From positions 1 through 64,000 of the forward strand of contig NZ_SPFY01000005.1 of the NCBI RefSeq assembly GCF_005844325.1: a stretch of DNA of 64,000 nt. Reading direction: 5' to 3'. Origin of the DNA: Collinsella aerofaciens (GTDB lineage: Bacteria > Actinomycetota > Coriobacteriia > Coriobacteriales > Coriobacteriaceae). The notes below the pieces were generated by a model that did not search any database, was not told the origin of the DNA, and worked only from the letters and a program-made list of their open reading frames with translations. Position numbers and translations under genes: made by a program. This document shows, piece by piece, positions 30,233 through 38,618 of the stretch (positions are counted from its first letter, which is position 1; each line of letters begins with the position of its first letter).

Positions 30233-31024
30233 TTACTCCTCGTCGTCCTCATCGTCCGAGAACAGGTCCAGACGGCTCACAAACAAGCCCTCCTTGCCCT
30301 CGCGCGCGGTAATGACCACGCGGGCAATGGCGAGCGAAATCTCGTAGAGCGAGAGCAGGGCACCATACATGAGGCCCAGCGTAACGGGCGAGCCGTCGGG
30401 CGTAATCACAGCCGAGCCCACAAGCAGGCCCACGTACACGTAGCGCCAGGCGCCGCGGAAGGCCGCGTAGGACACGATGTGGAAGACGGACAGGTAGAAG
30501 ATGATAAGCGGCAGCTCAAACGCCACGCCAAAGCCGATCATAAAGAGCAGCTCCATGTTGACGTAGTTCTCCAGGTCGGGCAGCGCCGTGGCGACGGCCG
30601 AGGTCTCGCCGATAAGCCACTCAAAGCCCGCCGGGATGATGATGAAATAGCAGAAGATGGCGCCCAGGAAGAACAGCACCGTCGAGGCGAGCACCGTGGG
30701 CACGACCCATTTGCGCTCGTTGGGACGCAGTGCCGGCAGGAAAAATGCCAGAATCTGCCAGATGATCATGGGCGTGCACATGACCACGGCCATCTTGATG
30801 GCCAGCGAGAAGCGCAGGCCAAAGCCGCCGAGCGTGGTGGTGATGTAGAACTTACCGTCCGGCACAAAGGAGCGGATGGGGTCTTCCAGGATGTCGAGCA
30901 CCACGGGCGTGGCGAAATACAGCACGATGGCGGCGGCAAACACCGACACGACCACGATAGTCAGGCGGCGACGGAGCTCTCCCAGGTGATCGAAGAGCGG
31001 CATGCGCGCAGGTCCGATAGGCAT
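30233..31024 (-). CDS. tatC: Sec-independent protein translocase TatC
   Basis: A 263-residue six-helix membrane protein. MPLFDHLGELRRRL (residues 8-21) is the conserved TatC start that binds twin-arginine signals; FYITTTLGGFGLRFSLAIKMAVVMCTPMIIWQI, FYLSVFHIV and the AVITPDGSPVTLGLM near 210 are also typical. The C-terminus is acidic. The ATG overlaps the tatA/B stop by one base. Confidence 0.95.
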   Translation of the reverse strand: MPIGPARMPLFDHLGELRRRLTIVVVSVFAAAIVLYFATPVVLDILEDPIRSFVPDGKFYITTTLGGFGLRFSLAIKMAVVMCTPMIIWQILAFFLPALRPNERKWVVPTVLASTVLFFLGAIFCYFIIIPAGFEWLIGETSAVATALPDLENYVNMELLFMIGFGVAFELPLIIFYLSVFHIVSYAAFRGAWRYVYVGLLVGSAVITPDGSPVTLGLMYGALLSLYEISLAIARVVITAREGKEGLFVSRLDLFSDDEDDEE

Positions 31025-31599
31025 TACTCATCGCCTCCCTTCGAGGCGTCGGCGGCAGCGGCGTCGTCCTCGGCCTCGAGCTCGCGGGCGAGCTGGTCGA
31101 CGACGGCCTTGCGCTTGCGGGGACGACGGGCGTAGAGGTCGGCCGTCGTGGGCTCTACCGGCTCGGGCTCGGGCTCCGGTTCTGCAGCAGGCTCGGGCTC
31201 GACGACAGGCTCGGCGGCAGCGGCAGGCTCGGCCTCGGCGGGCTCGGCGCCCTCGCCCTCAGCAGCAGCCTCGCTCGCGGCCTTCTCGGCAGCAAGGCGG
31301 GCACGGCGCTCGGCAAAGGTCTCCTTCTTGGCGGGCGCTGCCGCCTCGGCGGCATCCTCGTCCGCATCGGAATCGTCATCGACGGCAGCCTTCTTGGGCT
31401 TGACCGGAGCCGAAGCGGCCTCACTCACCGGATCGATAATCTCGGACTGAACAACGGCCGTCATCTTTTCCTGCGTCTCGCGGAACTGACGGATGGCACG
31501 GCCGATCGTGCGGCCCATCTGCGGGAGCTTATCCGGGCCAAACAGCAAAAAGCCGAAGACCACGATGATCGCGAGCTCACCCTCTCCAATACCAAACAC
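31024..31599 (-). CDS. TatA/TatB family translocase subunit with long acidic tail
   Basis: A 191-residue protein starting at GTG 31599, 5 nt after GGAGG. VFGIGEGELAIIVVFGFLLFGPDKLPQMGRTIGRAIRQFRE is the TatA/B membrane helix, the FGP hinge and the amphipathic helix. Residues about 60-191 are an extended Ala/Glu/Pro-rich region (EPEPAAEPEPEPEPVEP) with a mixed-charge end. TatA and TatB cannot be separated with certainty; length favours TatB, the FGPDKLP hinge fits either. Promoter of the tat-hyp operon should lie in 31600-31750. Confidence 0.88.
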   Translation of the reverse strand: MFGIGEGELAIIVVFGFLLFGPDKLPQMGRTIGRAIRQFRETQEKMTAVVQSEIIDPVSEAASAPVKPKKAAVDDDSDADEDAAEAAAPAKKETFAERRARLAAEKAASEAAAEGEGAEPAEAEPAAAAEPVVEPEPAAEPEPEPEPVEPTTADLYARRPRKRKAVVDQLARELEAEDDAAAADASKGGDE

Positions 31600-31752
31600 A
31601 CATACCTCCAAGGCTCGATGTGAGTCGAGCCCGCACCGCGCCATTCGGCCGGAACTCGTCTATTCATTCGGTCAAGTATAGCGCCCGGACGCCAAAACGT
31701 CCGAGCGCATCACAAACATATGCCAAACGGCACGCCCTTTTGGGGGCAAAGA

Positions 31753-32067
31753 TTATGCAGCGGTGATCGAAATCTCCTGGTCGACACCCAACAGCTGAAC
31801 CACGCGCATTACCGGGGGCTGCACATTGGTGCAGCTAAAACGCTTGCCGTGGTCGACCGCGTGGTGCGCGGCGCCCACGAGCACGCCAATGCCCGTTGAA
31901 TCGATGTAGCTCACCTGGGCAAAATCGAGCTCAACGGCCTCAGTGGGCTGCTCGAGCGCCAGGTCGATGGCATTGCGCAGGCTATCGGCGTTAGAGATGT
32001 CGATCTCGCCGGTTACCTTAATGGTGTAGAGCTCTGGCGTGGGGTTGGTGGAAATACCCAAATCCAT
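31753..32067 (-). CDS. STAS-domain anti-sigma factor antagonist
   Basis: A 104-residue single STAS domain of the SpoIIAA/RsbV type: TIKVTGEIDISNADSLRNAI near residues 15-35 and VSYIDSTGIGVLVGAAHHA near 52-70, where the Ser of DSTG is the phosphorylated residue in relatives. It would bind a serine-kinase anti-sigma factor in its unphosphorylated form. No kinase or sigma gene is adjacent. It lies 51 nt after the aminotransferase gene and could be co-transcribed. Confidence 0.9.
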   Translation of the reverse strand: MDLGISTNPTPELYTIKVTGEIDISNADSLRNAIDLALEQPTEAVELDFAQVSYIDSTGIGVLVGAAHHAVDHGKRFSCTNVQPPVMRVVQLLGVDQEISITAA

Positions 32068-32118
32068 GTATATGCTCCTTTACGTATCGAAGGTGCGGAT
32101 AGTACGGGAAGCCGCGCG

Positions 32119-33423
32119 TTAGGCGCGCTCGGCACGCGCGAGCTCGGCAGCGACAAGCTTAACGGCCAGCACCAGCACATCGAGCGCGGCCTCCAGGTCC
32201 TCGACCGTGGGATAGCTCGGCGCGATGCGGATGTTGGTATCGCGCGGGTCCTTGCCATAGGGCCAGGTAGCACCGGCCGGCGTGAGCTTGACGCCCAGGT
32301 CAGCACAAAGCGCAGCGACCTTTTGGGCCGAGCCCTCGGGACCATCAAAGCTCACAAAGTAGCCGCCGCGGGGATGCGTCCAAGTGGCGCAACCCGTATC
32401 GCCCAGGACCTCGGTGAGCTTGCGCTCAACGGCCTCAAAGCGCGGGCGCAAGAACTCGGCGTGCTTTTTCATGTGCTCCCTGACCGCCTCGATGGTGGGA
32501 AGGAAACGCACGTGGCGCAGCTGGTTGAGCTTGTCGGCGCTGATAAGGCCTGCCTTCAGGCGCTTGGAGAACTCGGCGATGACCGCGGGGCTCGCACCGA
32601 TAAAGCCGATACCGGCGCCCGGGAAGGTGATCTTGGACGTCGAGGCGAAGGCCACCACGCGATCCTCGGTGCCCGCCGCGCGAGCGAGGTCGAAGATATT
32701 GGCGAGCTCGTCGGTCTCGTCGTACAGGTCGTGCACGCAGTAGGCGTTGTCCCAGAAGATGCGGAAATCGGGCGCGGCCGTGGGCATCTCGACCAGGCGA
32801 CGCACGGTGTCCTCGCTAAAGGTAATGCCCGTGGGGTTGGAATACTTGGGCACGCACCAGATACCCTTGATGGAGTCGTCGGCGGCAACCAGGCGCTCGA
32901 CCTCGTCCATGTCGGGGCCGTTGTCGGTCATCGCGACGGGGACGTTCTCGATACCCAGATCGGCGGTGATGCCAAAGTGGCGGTCGTAGCCGGGAACGGG
33001 GCACAGGAACTTGACCTTCTTGCCGTCGTGCGCGGCCTCATAAGCCTCCCAGGGCTCGCTGCCGCACGAGCCGCAACGCCAGAACATACCGGCAATATCG
33101 TGCTCGATCAGCAAGCTCGACGAACCCAGCACGAGCGTCTGCTCGGCGGGGCAACCCAGGAACTCCCCCGCCAGCTTGCGTGCCGAGGGAATGCCCTCAA
33201 AGCAGCCGTAGTTGGAGCAGTCGACATTGCCGTCGTGCAGATCGGCATCGGCATTGAGGATATCGAGCATGGGTCGAGAGATGTCCACCTGGGAGGGCGA
33301 CGGCTTGCCGCGGGCCATGTCGAGCGCCAGGCCCTTGGCCTTGACCTCGGCGACCTCGGCTTTGAGCGCCTCGATGGCGGCATCGAGTTCGGTGGTTTCC
33401 ATCTTCTGGTAGATCGTCTGCAT
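32119..33423 (-). CDS. Class I aminotransferase, aspartate aminotransferase Ic type
   Basis: A 434-residue PLP enzyme of the PF12897-type (MocR-related) group. The N-terminal ALDMARGKPSPSQVDISRPML, GSSSLLIEHDIAGMF near 100, PVPGYDRHFGI near 143, VPKYSNPTGITFSEDTV near 191, NAYCVHDLYDE near 225 and the PLP-lysine region AFASTSKITFPGAGIGF near 256 are visible. Members make aspartate or alanine from 2-oxo acids. The ATG follows GAAAGG. Substrate assignment is from the family. Confidence 0.88.
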   Translation of the reverse strand: MQTIYQKMETTELDAAIEALKAEVAEVKAKGLALDMARGKPSPSQVDISRPMLDILNADADLHDGNVDCSNYGCFEGIPSARKLAGEFLGCPAEQTLVLGSSSLLIEHDIAGMFWRCGSCGSEPWEAYEAAHDGKKVKFLCPVPGYDRHFGITADLGIENVPVAMTDNGPDMDEVERLVAADDSIKGIWCVPKYSNPTGITFSEDTVRRLVEMPTAAPDFRIFWDNAYCVHDLYDETDELANIFDLARAAGTEDRVVAFASTSKITFPGAGIGFIGASPAVIAEFSKRLKAGLISADKLNQLRHVRFLPTIEAVREHMKKHAEFLRPRFEAVERKLTEVLGDTGCATWTHPRGGYFVSFDGPEGSAQKVAALCADLGVKLTPAGATWPYGKDPRDTNIRIAPSYPTVEDLEAALDVLVLAVKLVAAELARAERA

Positions 33424-33572
33424 GGGTGCGACCTTTCACGAAGCGGTACGTTGCAATTCTTCTAAGTATAGACCGCCACCGTCGCAACGTTATGAAGCCG
33501 TGATAGATTAAGTCCATCGCAATGAATTACGAATCGCCGCGCATGCCGGCATGAAGCGCCCAAGGAGGCACT

Positions 33573-33827
33573 ATGGAGTACGGATCGTTCCAGGCCGAGG
33601 AATTCGGCGACCTGCAGCGCCTGGTCGACGGACTGTTTTATGACCGCCGCGCCATCGACCGCCTGGATCTCATCGTGCAGGCCGAGATCTTGGACCTCGC
33701 GCCCGACCTCATGGAAATCGTCAACCTTTTGCCGCCCGGCTACTACGACCGCCAATCGCTTTGCGACCAGCTCAACTCCGCCTTGGCCGCCCACGGCTGG
33801 GGCGCCGTCTACGGCACCGTGGAATAA
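33573..33827 (+). CDS. Small acidic conserved hypothetical protein
   Basis: An 84-residue protein with a GGAGG ribosome site (CAAGGAGGCACTATG). Sequence is regular: DLQRLVDGLFYDRRAIDRLDLIVQAEILDLAPDLMEIVNLLPPGYYDRQSLCDQLNSALAAHGWG, mostly helical, acidic. No family recognised. It stands alone between divergent aminotransferase and convergent nhaA, followed by a repeat and a bidirectional terminator. Confidence 0.7.
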   Translation: MEYGSFQAEEFGDLQRLVDGLFYDRRAIDRLDLIVQAEILDLAPDLMEIVNLLPPGYYDRQSLCDQLNSALAAHGWGAVYGTVE

Positions 33828-33830
33828 ACC

Positions 33831-33859
33831 TAGTCATTTAAGAACGTCCCCAATGACTA
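33831..33859. repeat. GTCATT/GTCCCC palindromic repeat, copy 1
   Basis: TAGTCATT and AATGACTA enclose TAAGAACGTCCCC. Related copies are at 55870-55898 and 58057-58111. Directly abuts the terminator downstream. Confidence 0.7.
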
Positions 33860-33896
33860 AAACGCCGCTTGTGACGGTGTTCACGGGCGGCGTTTT
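33859..33896. terminator. Bidirectional terminator between the small gene and nhaA
   Basis: AAAACGCCGC (33859-33868) pairs with GCGGCGTTTT (33887-33896); T-run on both strands, serving the convergent genes on each side. Confidence 0.85.
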
Positions 33897-33913
33897 CAAA
33901 CTTGTTTGTGCTT

Positions 33914-35272
33914 TTACTCGTTCTTGGGCGCGGGGTGTTTGCAGACCACACTCATGTAGATCATGCCGAGCACGGCCGCGGTGACCGAACCGGCAAGAAT
34001 GGCAGCCTTGGCGGCAAGAACCTCAAACTCGGCCGTCGGGAAAGCGAGGCCGCTGATGAGGATCGACATCGTAAAGCCGATGCCGCCCAGAATGCCCACA
34101 CCGGCGATCATGTGCCAGTTGACGTTGTGCGGCAGCTCGCAGGCCTTGAGCTTAACCAGGGCGAACGTCATGCCAAAGATGCCGATCGGCTTGCCCAGCA
34201 GCATGCCAAAGTACACGCCGAGCGTCACCGGGTCGGTGAGCAACGTGCTCATATCCACGCCCACCAGGCGAACCTGTGCGTTGACGAACGCGAAGATCGG
34301 CAGGATCACAAAGTTGACCGGCGTGGAAATCAGACGCTCCATGCGGATGAGCGGCGGGGTCACGCGGTGCATGACGCGCTCGACCTTAGTGGTCGAGACG
34401 GTAAAGTCATGCTGGCCCAGGATGTGCGCCTCGTCATCGTAGCGGTCGTCGAGCAACGGCAGGCATTCGCCCAGCCAATCGGTAAGGCTATCGAGCTTAA
34501 CACCGCACTTGGCCGGAATGGTGAAGGCCAGGATGACGCCGGCGAGCGTGGCATGCACGCCGCTCTTGAACATGCAGAACCACAGCAGCAAGCCCAGCAC
34601 CGAGTACGGGGCGAGGCGGTAGTGCTGCGTCTTGTTGAGCCACACGAGTGCGCAGGTCACAACCGCGGCGGCACCCAGCCAAAACGGATTGGGGCTCTGA
34701 CCGTAGAAGATGGCGATGGCGGCGATAGAGATCAGGTCGTCGGCGATGGCGAGCGTCGAGAAGAACACGCGCACGCCGTTGGGCACGCGATTGCCCAAAA
34801 GCGACAGCACGCCCAGCGCAAAGGCAATATCGGTTGCCATGGGGATAGCCCAACCGTTGTGCGCGCCGGCATGGTTAAAGATGAGGTAGATGCACGCAGG
34901 AACGACGACGCCGCCCACGGCCGCCAGCATGGGAAGCATGGCCTGACGCGGGTTCTTGAGCTCGCCGACCGTCATCTCATACTTAAGCTCAATGCCCACG
35001 AGCAAAAAGAAAATCGCCATGAGGAAGTCGTTGACGAAAAGCTCAACGGTGAGACCGGCCGTAAGGTTGCCCAGGCCCACATACAGCGGGGTCTCCAAAA
35101 AGTGATGGATGGCCTCGTAGGCATCGGTGTTGGCACAGATAACGGCGGCGATGGCAGCGATCACCATGACGGCGGCGGAAATCGTGCCATTCTCGGCAAT
35201 GCGCCCCCAAATGTCGTGACGCTCAAAACGCTTGCGTTCACGAACGTTAAACAGCTGCTCGGGTGCTGCCAT
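33914..35272 (-). CDS. nhaA: Na+/H+ antiporter NhaA
   Basis: A 452-residue membrane antiporter. VNDFLMAIFFLLVGIELKYEMTVGEL near residues 83-108 and AIPMATDIAFALGVLSLLGNRVP near 141-163 (with the ATDIAF ion-binding aspartate pair region, followed by LAIADDLISI near 173) are NhaA signatures. It exports sodium for protons and controls cytoplasmic pH. The C-terminal 60 residues hold further helices (IGGIGFTMSILISGLAF). AAAGGAG precedes the ATG. The gene is monocistronic. Confidence 0.94.
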   Translation of the reverse strand: MAAPEQLFNVRERKRFERHDIWGRIAENGTISAAVMVIAAIAAVICANTDAYEAIHHFLETPLYVGLGNLTAGLTVELFVNDFLMAIFFLLVGIELKYEMTVGELKNPRQAMLPMLAAVGGVVVPACIYLIFNHAGAHNGWAIPMATDIAFALGVLSLLGNRVPNGVRVFFSTLAIADDLISIAAIAIFYGQSPNPFWLGAAAVVTCALVWLNKTQHYRLAPYSVLGLLLWFCMFKSGVHATLAGVILAFTIPAKCGVKLDSLTDWLGECLPLLDDRYDDEAHILGQHDFTVSTTKVERVMHRVTPPLIRMERLISTPVNFVILPIFAFVNAQVRLVGVDMSTLLTDPVTLGVYFGMLLGKPIGIFGMTFALVKLKACELPHNVNWHMIAGVGILGGIGFTMSILISGLAFPTAEFEVLAAKAAILAGSVTAAVLGMIYMSVVCKHPAPKNE

Positions 35273-35480
35273 GGGCGGCTCCTTTCACGGGAAGGTTCCC
35301 GTCTTAAAAAAGCACGGCCCGCCCAGATGGCGGCGCCGCGCTCCGACGTATTACGCTTGCATCTAGCCTACCCTGCGCGACAAGCGCGCGAGCGCGGCCG
35401 AAAAGCGGAACCACAGGTTGAACATTATTTGCTCAACGGCACAGGAGCCCCTGTCCAAGAAAAGACGCGGCTCCATGCAC

Positions 35481-35520
35481 AAAAAACGACCGGACCGCGG
35501 GGCTTCCGCGATCCGGTCGT
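35481..35520 (-). terminator. Terminator after the pyrophosphatase gene
   Basis: ACGACCGGA (35486-35494) with TCCGGTCGT (35512-35520), inner CGCGG/CCGCG; T-run on the minus strand. Confidence 0.9.
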
Positions 35521-35539
35521 GGCGTTTGGTCAACTAAAC

Positions 35540-36463
35540 CTAGCAGGCGGCCATGATGGGGGCAGCGACCTGCTTCTTACGGGAGAGGACGCCCGGCATC
35601 CAGACGCCGTCGTGCTCGTCGGCGATGCCCAGGCCCTTCTGAGCGGCCTCGGTCTCGCCCTCGAGCAGGACCTGCGAGCCCTCCTCCATGATGTCGGTAA
35701 TGCACAGGACAATGCCGTCGGCACCCTTCTCGGCGGCGTAGGCGCGCATGGCCTCGCGGATCTCGTCGATCATGCCGAGCGCACGGCTCTTGTCGACGGT
35801 CTCGTACTGGCCGATGAGCAGCTTCTTGCCGGCGGGCTCGAACATCTTGATGTCGTTGCCGACCATCTCGGCTGCGGTGAAGGAGCCGGACGGACGGGTA
35901 AGGAAGACCTCCATGCCAAACTTGACCGGATCGACGCCCACCTGCTCGCCGAGCTTAGCAGCGACGGCGCGGTCGACATCGGTGGTGGTGGGGCTCTTGA
36001 GCATGAGCGTGTCGGTCATCATGGCCGAGAGCAGCAGCTTGGCCTGGACGTCGGAAAGCTCAACGCCGAGCACGTCGGCGAGCTTAGTGACGATGGTGCA
36101 GCTGGAGCCCCAGGGCAGGCAGATGTAGTGCAGCGGGCCGGCGGTCTCGAAGTCGCCGATGCGATGATGGTCGACGACGCCAAAGACCGTGGCGTCCTTA
36201 AGGCCGGCGACGGACTGGGCGGACTCGTTGTGGTCGGTGAGAACGACGAGCTGGCCGGCCTCGACGGACTCGATCACGCGGGGCTCGGCGATGCCGGCGT
36301 CGGCGAGCAGCTTGGCGGACTCAGCCGGAAGCTGACCAAGGGCGCAGGCCTCGTAGGTGTTGCCAGCATACTCAACCTGATTGAGCAGCTGGGACAGGAC
36401 GACGGCGCTCATGATGGCGTCGTTATCGGGGTTCTGGTGACCAAAGACAAGAACGTTTGCCAT
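35540..36463 (-). CDS. ppaC: Manganese-dependent inorganic pyrophosphatase (family II)
   Basis: A 307-residue DHH-family enzyme: VLVFGHQNPDNDAIMSAVV (metal-binding His/Asp, residues 4-22), VVLTDHNE near 73, FGVVDHHRIGDFETAGPLHY (DHH motif near 97), SSCTIVTKL near 119 and the C-terminal substrate motif SRKKQVAAPI. It hydrolyses pyrophosphate to drive biosynthesis. Length is usual for the family. GGAGG precedes the ATG. Confidence 0.95.
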   Translation of the reverse strand: MANVLVFGHQNPDNDAIMSAVVLSQLLNQVEYAGNTYEACALGQLPAESAKLLADAGIAEPRVIESVEAGQLVVLTDHNESAQSVAGLKDATVFGVVDHHRIGDFETAGPLHYICLPWGSSCTIVTKLADVLGVELSDVQAKLLLSAMMTDTLMLKSPTTTDVDRAVAAKLGEQVGVDPVKFGMEVFLTRPSGSFTAAEMVGNDIKMFEPAGKKLLIGQYETVDKSRALGMIDEIREAMRAYAAEKGADGIVLCITDIMEEGSQVLLEGETEAAQKGLGIADEHDGVWMPGVLSRKKQVAAPIMAAC

Positions 36464-36554
36464 GGATATCCTCCACTTGATATGTGTACTTGGACGTAGC
36501 TATGGTAGCACGCTGGCGCCGAGCCTTCTGAGACGGAAGGGCCGCGGCACAATT

Positions 36555-36626
36555 TGGGGCAAGTGCCGGGGCGAAGTCTGCCCCCTTGCACTATGTTGGC
36601 GCAAACTAACCTGTCCCCCTTGCACC
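36555..36626. repeat. GTCCCC-containing intergenic repeat
   Basis: Contains CCCCCTTGCAC twice and AACTAACCTGTCCCC, close to AAGTAACCTGACCCC at about 46897-46910. GTGC/GCAC and GGGGC/GCCCC give a local hairpin. Lies just after the glk stop. Part of the GGGAC-type repeats of the window. Confidence 0.55.
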
Positions 36627-36628
36627 AG

Positions 36629-37582
36629 CTATTTGCCGGCGGCGCGCAGGGCTACGTAGGCGGCACCGATGATGCCTGCGTCATTGCCGAGCGAAGCGAC
36701 CTTAATGGGCGTCTCGCGCGAGGCAGAAAGCGCGTAGCGCTGGAAGTACTCGCGAGCCTTGTCGAGGTAGACATCGGCCGAGGCGGAGGCGCCGCCGCCG
36801 ATCAGGAACATCTCGGGATCGACCACGTTGGCAATAAGCGCCAGGGCGCGGCCGAGATAGTCGGCCATGGTATCGGCCGCGGCCAGCGCGAGCTTGTCGC
36901 CCTCGCGGCAGGCCTGGAACACGTCCTTGGAATCGGAGGGGCCGGTGAGCTCGATGGGCTCGACGCCCGCTTTCTCGCACTCGGCAAGGTAGTTGCTCAC
37001 CACGCCGGTGGCGCTGGAATACTGCTCCAGGTGGCCATGGCCGCCGCAGCCGCAGGTGCGCTCCTCAGCCGGGTTCAGGCACATGTGGCCAATCTCGCCG
37101 CCAGCACCCACAACGCCCGATACCACGTCGCCGTTGACGATAACGCCGCCGCCCACGCCGGTACCGATGGTGACCATCACCACGTTTTGCACGCCCTTGG
37201 CAGAACCGAGCCAGGCCTCGCCCATGGCGGCGGCGTTGGCGTCGTTCTCGTACTTTACGACCGCGTCGGGGCAGTGCTCCTGAATGGCAATCTTAAGCTC
37301 GGGCAGGTTGATGGAGATGTTCGCCTTGACCTTGGCATCGCCCGCAGCCGGAATGGGGCACGGAACGGCCAGGCCGATGCCCGCCACAAAGGCGCGCGGA
37401 ATCTGAGCCTTGGCGACCACCTGGTCGATAGCCTCGGTTACCGCGGCAAAGCCCGCAGCGTCGACGATGGGAGGCGTGGGCACGCTGGCCTTGGCAAGCA
37501 GGTTGCCGTCCTCGTCGAACAGGCCCTCCTTAACCGAAGTGCCGCCGACGTCAATGCCGATGTAGTACTGCTTAGGTTCCAT
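36629..37582 (-). CDS. ROK family glucokinase
   Basis: A 317-residue ROK kinase from the ATG at 37582 (AAAGGTGGG site). YYIGIDVGGTSVKEGLF (ATP phosphate loop), ENDANAAAMGE near 112-122 with catalytic Asp, GTGVGGGVIVNG near 140, GGEIGHM near 151 and TCGCGGHGHLEQYSS near 166-180 are present. The ROK zinc motif is normally CxCGxxGC; here the last Cys is His (position 174). It phosphorylates glucose, fitting release of glucose by the GH1 enzyme nearby. A specific sugar other than glucose cannot be excluded. Confidence 0.88.
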   Translation of the reverse strand: MEPKQYYIGIDVGGTSVKEGLFDEDGNLLAKASVPTPPIVDAAGFAAVTEAIDQVVAKAQIPRAFVAGIGLAVPCPIPAAGDAKVKANISINLPELKIAIQEHCPDAVVKYENDANAAAMGEAWLGSAKGVQNVVMVTIGTGVGGGVIVNGDVVSGVVGAGGEIGHMCLNPAEERTCGCGGHGHLEQYSSATGVVSNYLAECEKAGVEPIELTGPSDSKDVFQACREGDKLALAAADTMADYLGRALALIANVVDPEMFLIGGGASASADVYLDKAREYFQRYALSASRETPIKVASLGNDAGIIGAAYVALRAAGK

Positions 37583-37636
37583 GAGAGCCCACCTTTCTCG
37601 TTTAAACATTGCCTGTATGGTACCGCTCTCAAGACA

Positions 37637-37677
37637 AAAACCCGCCAAAAAGGGACAGGTTTGTTTTGGCAGGTTTT
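37637..37677. repeat. Palindrome with GGGACAGG core upstream of the glucokinase gene
   Basis: AAAACCCGCCAAAA (37637-37650) pairs with TTTTGGCAGGTTTT (37664-37677), one mismatch, around AGGGACAGGTTTG. Could work as a terminator on either strand; shares GGGACAGGTT with other repeats of the window. Confidence 0.6.
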
Positions 37678-37733
37678 ATCTGGGGAAACGTCCGCCCGCT
37701 CAACGAGCAATGACGCTCAGCAACTCGCCAAAC

Positions 37734-37765
37734 AAAAAGCGCCGGGAGAGGGAGACTCCCGGCGC
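37734..37765 (-). terminator. Terminator after the cellobiose-type PTS operon
   Basis: GCGCCGGGAG (37739-37748) pairs with CTCCCGGCGC (37756-37765), followed on the minus strand by TTTTTG. Confidence 0.9.
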
Positions 37766-37823
37766 CTGCAAAAGGGACTGGATTGTATGCGAACCGCACG
37801 ATCCGTCGCGGCGAAAACGCCAG

Positions 37824-38156
37824 CTAGGCCTTGAGTGCCTGTAGCTGTTTGTGGACCTCAATGAGCTCCGTGGCCATGACGCGCATGGTCTCGGTGCCGG
37901 CCATCTGGTCCTCGGCGTGCAGCAGAATCAGCGGGGCCTCGCCGTTGCGCTCGCCATTGGCCTCCTTCTTAAGAAGTCCCATGTGAACATCGTGGCCGCC
38001 GTTATAGGCCTCGTCGCCCTGCTTAATGAGCTCCTCGGCGGCGTCGAAATCGCCCTCCTTGGCCTTCTGCACGGCGTTGATGTACATGCTCTTGGCGGTA
38101 CCGACGTAGCTGATGATCTCGAAGCAGGTCATCTGCAGTTCGTTCATATCCTCCAT
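37824..38156 (-). CDS. PTS lactose/cellobiose-family IIA component
   Basis: A 110-residue helical IIA(Lac/Cel) protein: MEDMNELQMTCFEIISYVGTAKSMYINAVQKAKEGDFDAAEELI, HDVHMGLL and LILLHAEDQMAGTETM, where the His of LLHAEDQMA is the phosphorylated residue. It transfers phosphate from HPr to IIB. I start at ATG 38156, 7 nt after AGGTG; a GTG three codons earlier and an ATG three codons later are alternatives. Last gene of bglA-IIC-IIB-IIA. Confidence 0.92.
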   Translation of the reverse strand: MEDMNELQMTCFEIISYVGTAKSMYINAVQKAKEGDFDAAEELIKQGDEAYNGGHDVHMGLLKKEANGERNGEAPLILLHAEDQMAGTETMRVMATELIEVHKQLQALKA

Positions 38157-38165
38157 GCGCTGCAC

Positions 38166-38468
38166 CTAGCCCATCACGCTGACGCAGTGGTCGATGATGC
38201 CGGCGGCGTTCATGCGGCCATAGTCGACCATGTTGATGACCTCGACCGGGAAACGGCCGGCGGCCTCCTTCTCAAAGTCGCCCTTGGTGTAGCCGATCTG
38301 CGGGCCGAGCAGCAGGATGTCGCACTCGTCCAGGTGATCGTGGGCCTCATTCATAGGACGGGCTTCGACCTCGATGTCCAGACCACGGCTCGCGACCTCG
38401 GACTGCATCTTCTGGACCAGCAGACTCGTGGACATGCCGGCATTGCAGCAAAGCATGATCTTCTTCAT
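38166..38468 (-). CDS. PTS lactose/cellobiose-family IIB component
   Basis: A 100-residue IIB(Cel) protein, MKKIMLCCNAGMSTSLLVQKM, with the phosphorylated Cys in the CNAGMST loop (Cys8), and ILLLGPQIGYTKGDFEK near residue 51. It passes phosphate to the sugar bound by IIC. AAGGAGG precedes the ATG. IIA follows after about 10 nt. Confidence 0.94.
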   Translation of the reverse strand: MKKIMLCCNAGMSTSLLVQKMQSEVASRGLDIEVEARPMNEAHDHLDECDILLLGPQIGYTKGDFEKEAAGRFPVEVINMVDYGRMNAAGIIDHCVSVMG

Positions 38469-38568
38469 GGTTTCCTCCTTATAACTGCGCGGCGCGCAGA
38501 CGACAAACTGGATAAATCCTTGTGGTTATCTTTCCCCTGTTTTGCACGTTTAGGCAAAAAAGGAGATA

Positions 38569-38597
38569 CGGGTACCGGTACCAAGCATCGGTACCCG
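38569..38597. other. Hairpin between PTS IIC and IIB genes
   Basis: CGGGTACC (38569-38576) pairs with GGTACCCG (38590-38597). No T-run; may trim or stabilise operon mRNA so that soluble components are made in different amounts from IIC. Confidence 0.5.
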
Positions 38598-38618
38598 CAA
38601 GGGTGGAATGGACAAACG

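Noticed and set aside
33902-36499. An 865-codon plus-strand open frame
   Set aside because: Antisense to nhaA and ppaC, with low-complexity composition and no domains.
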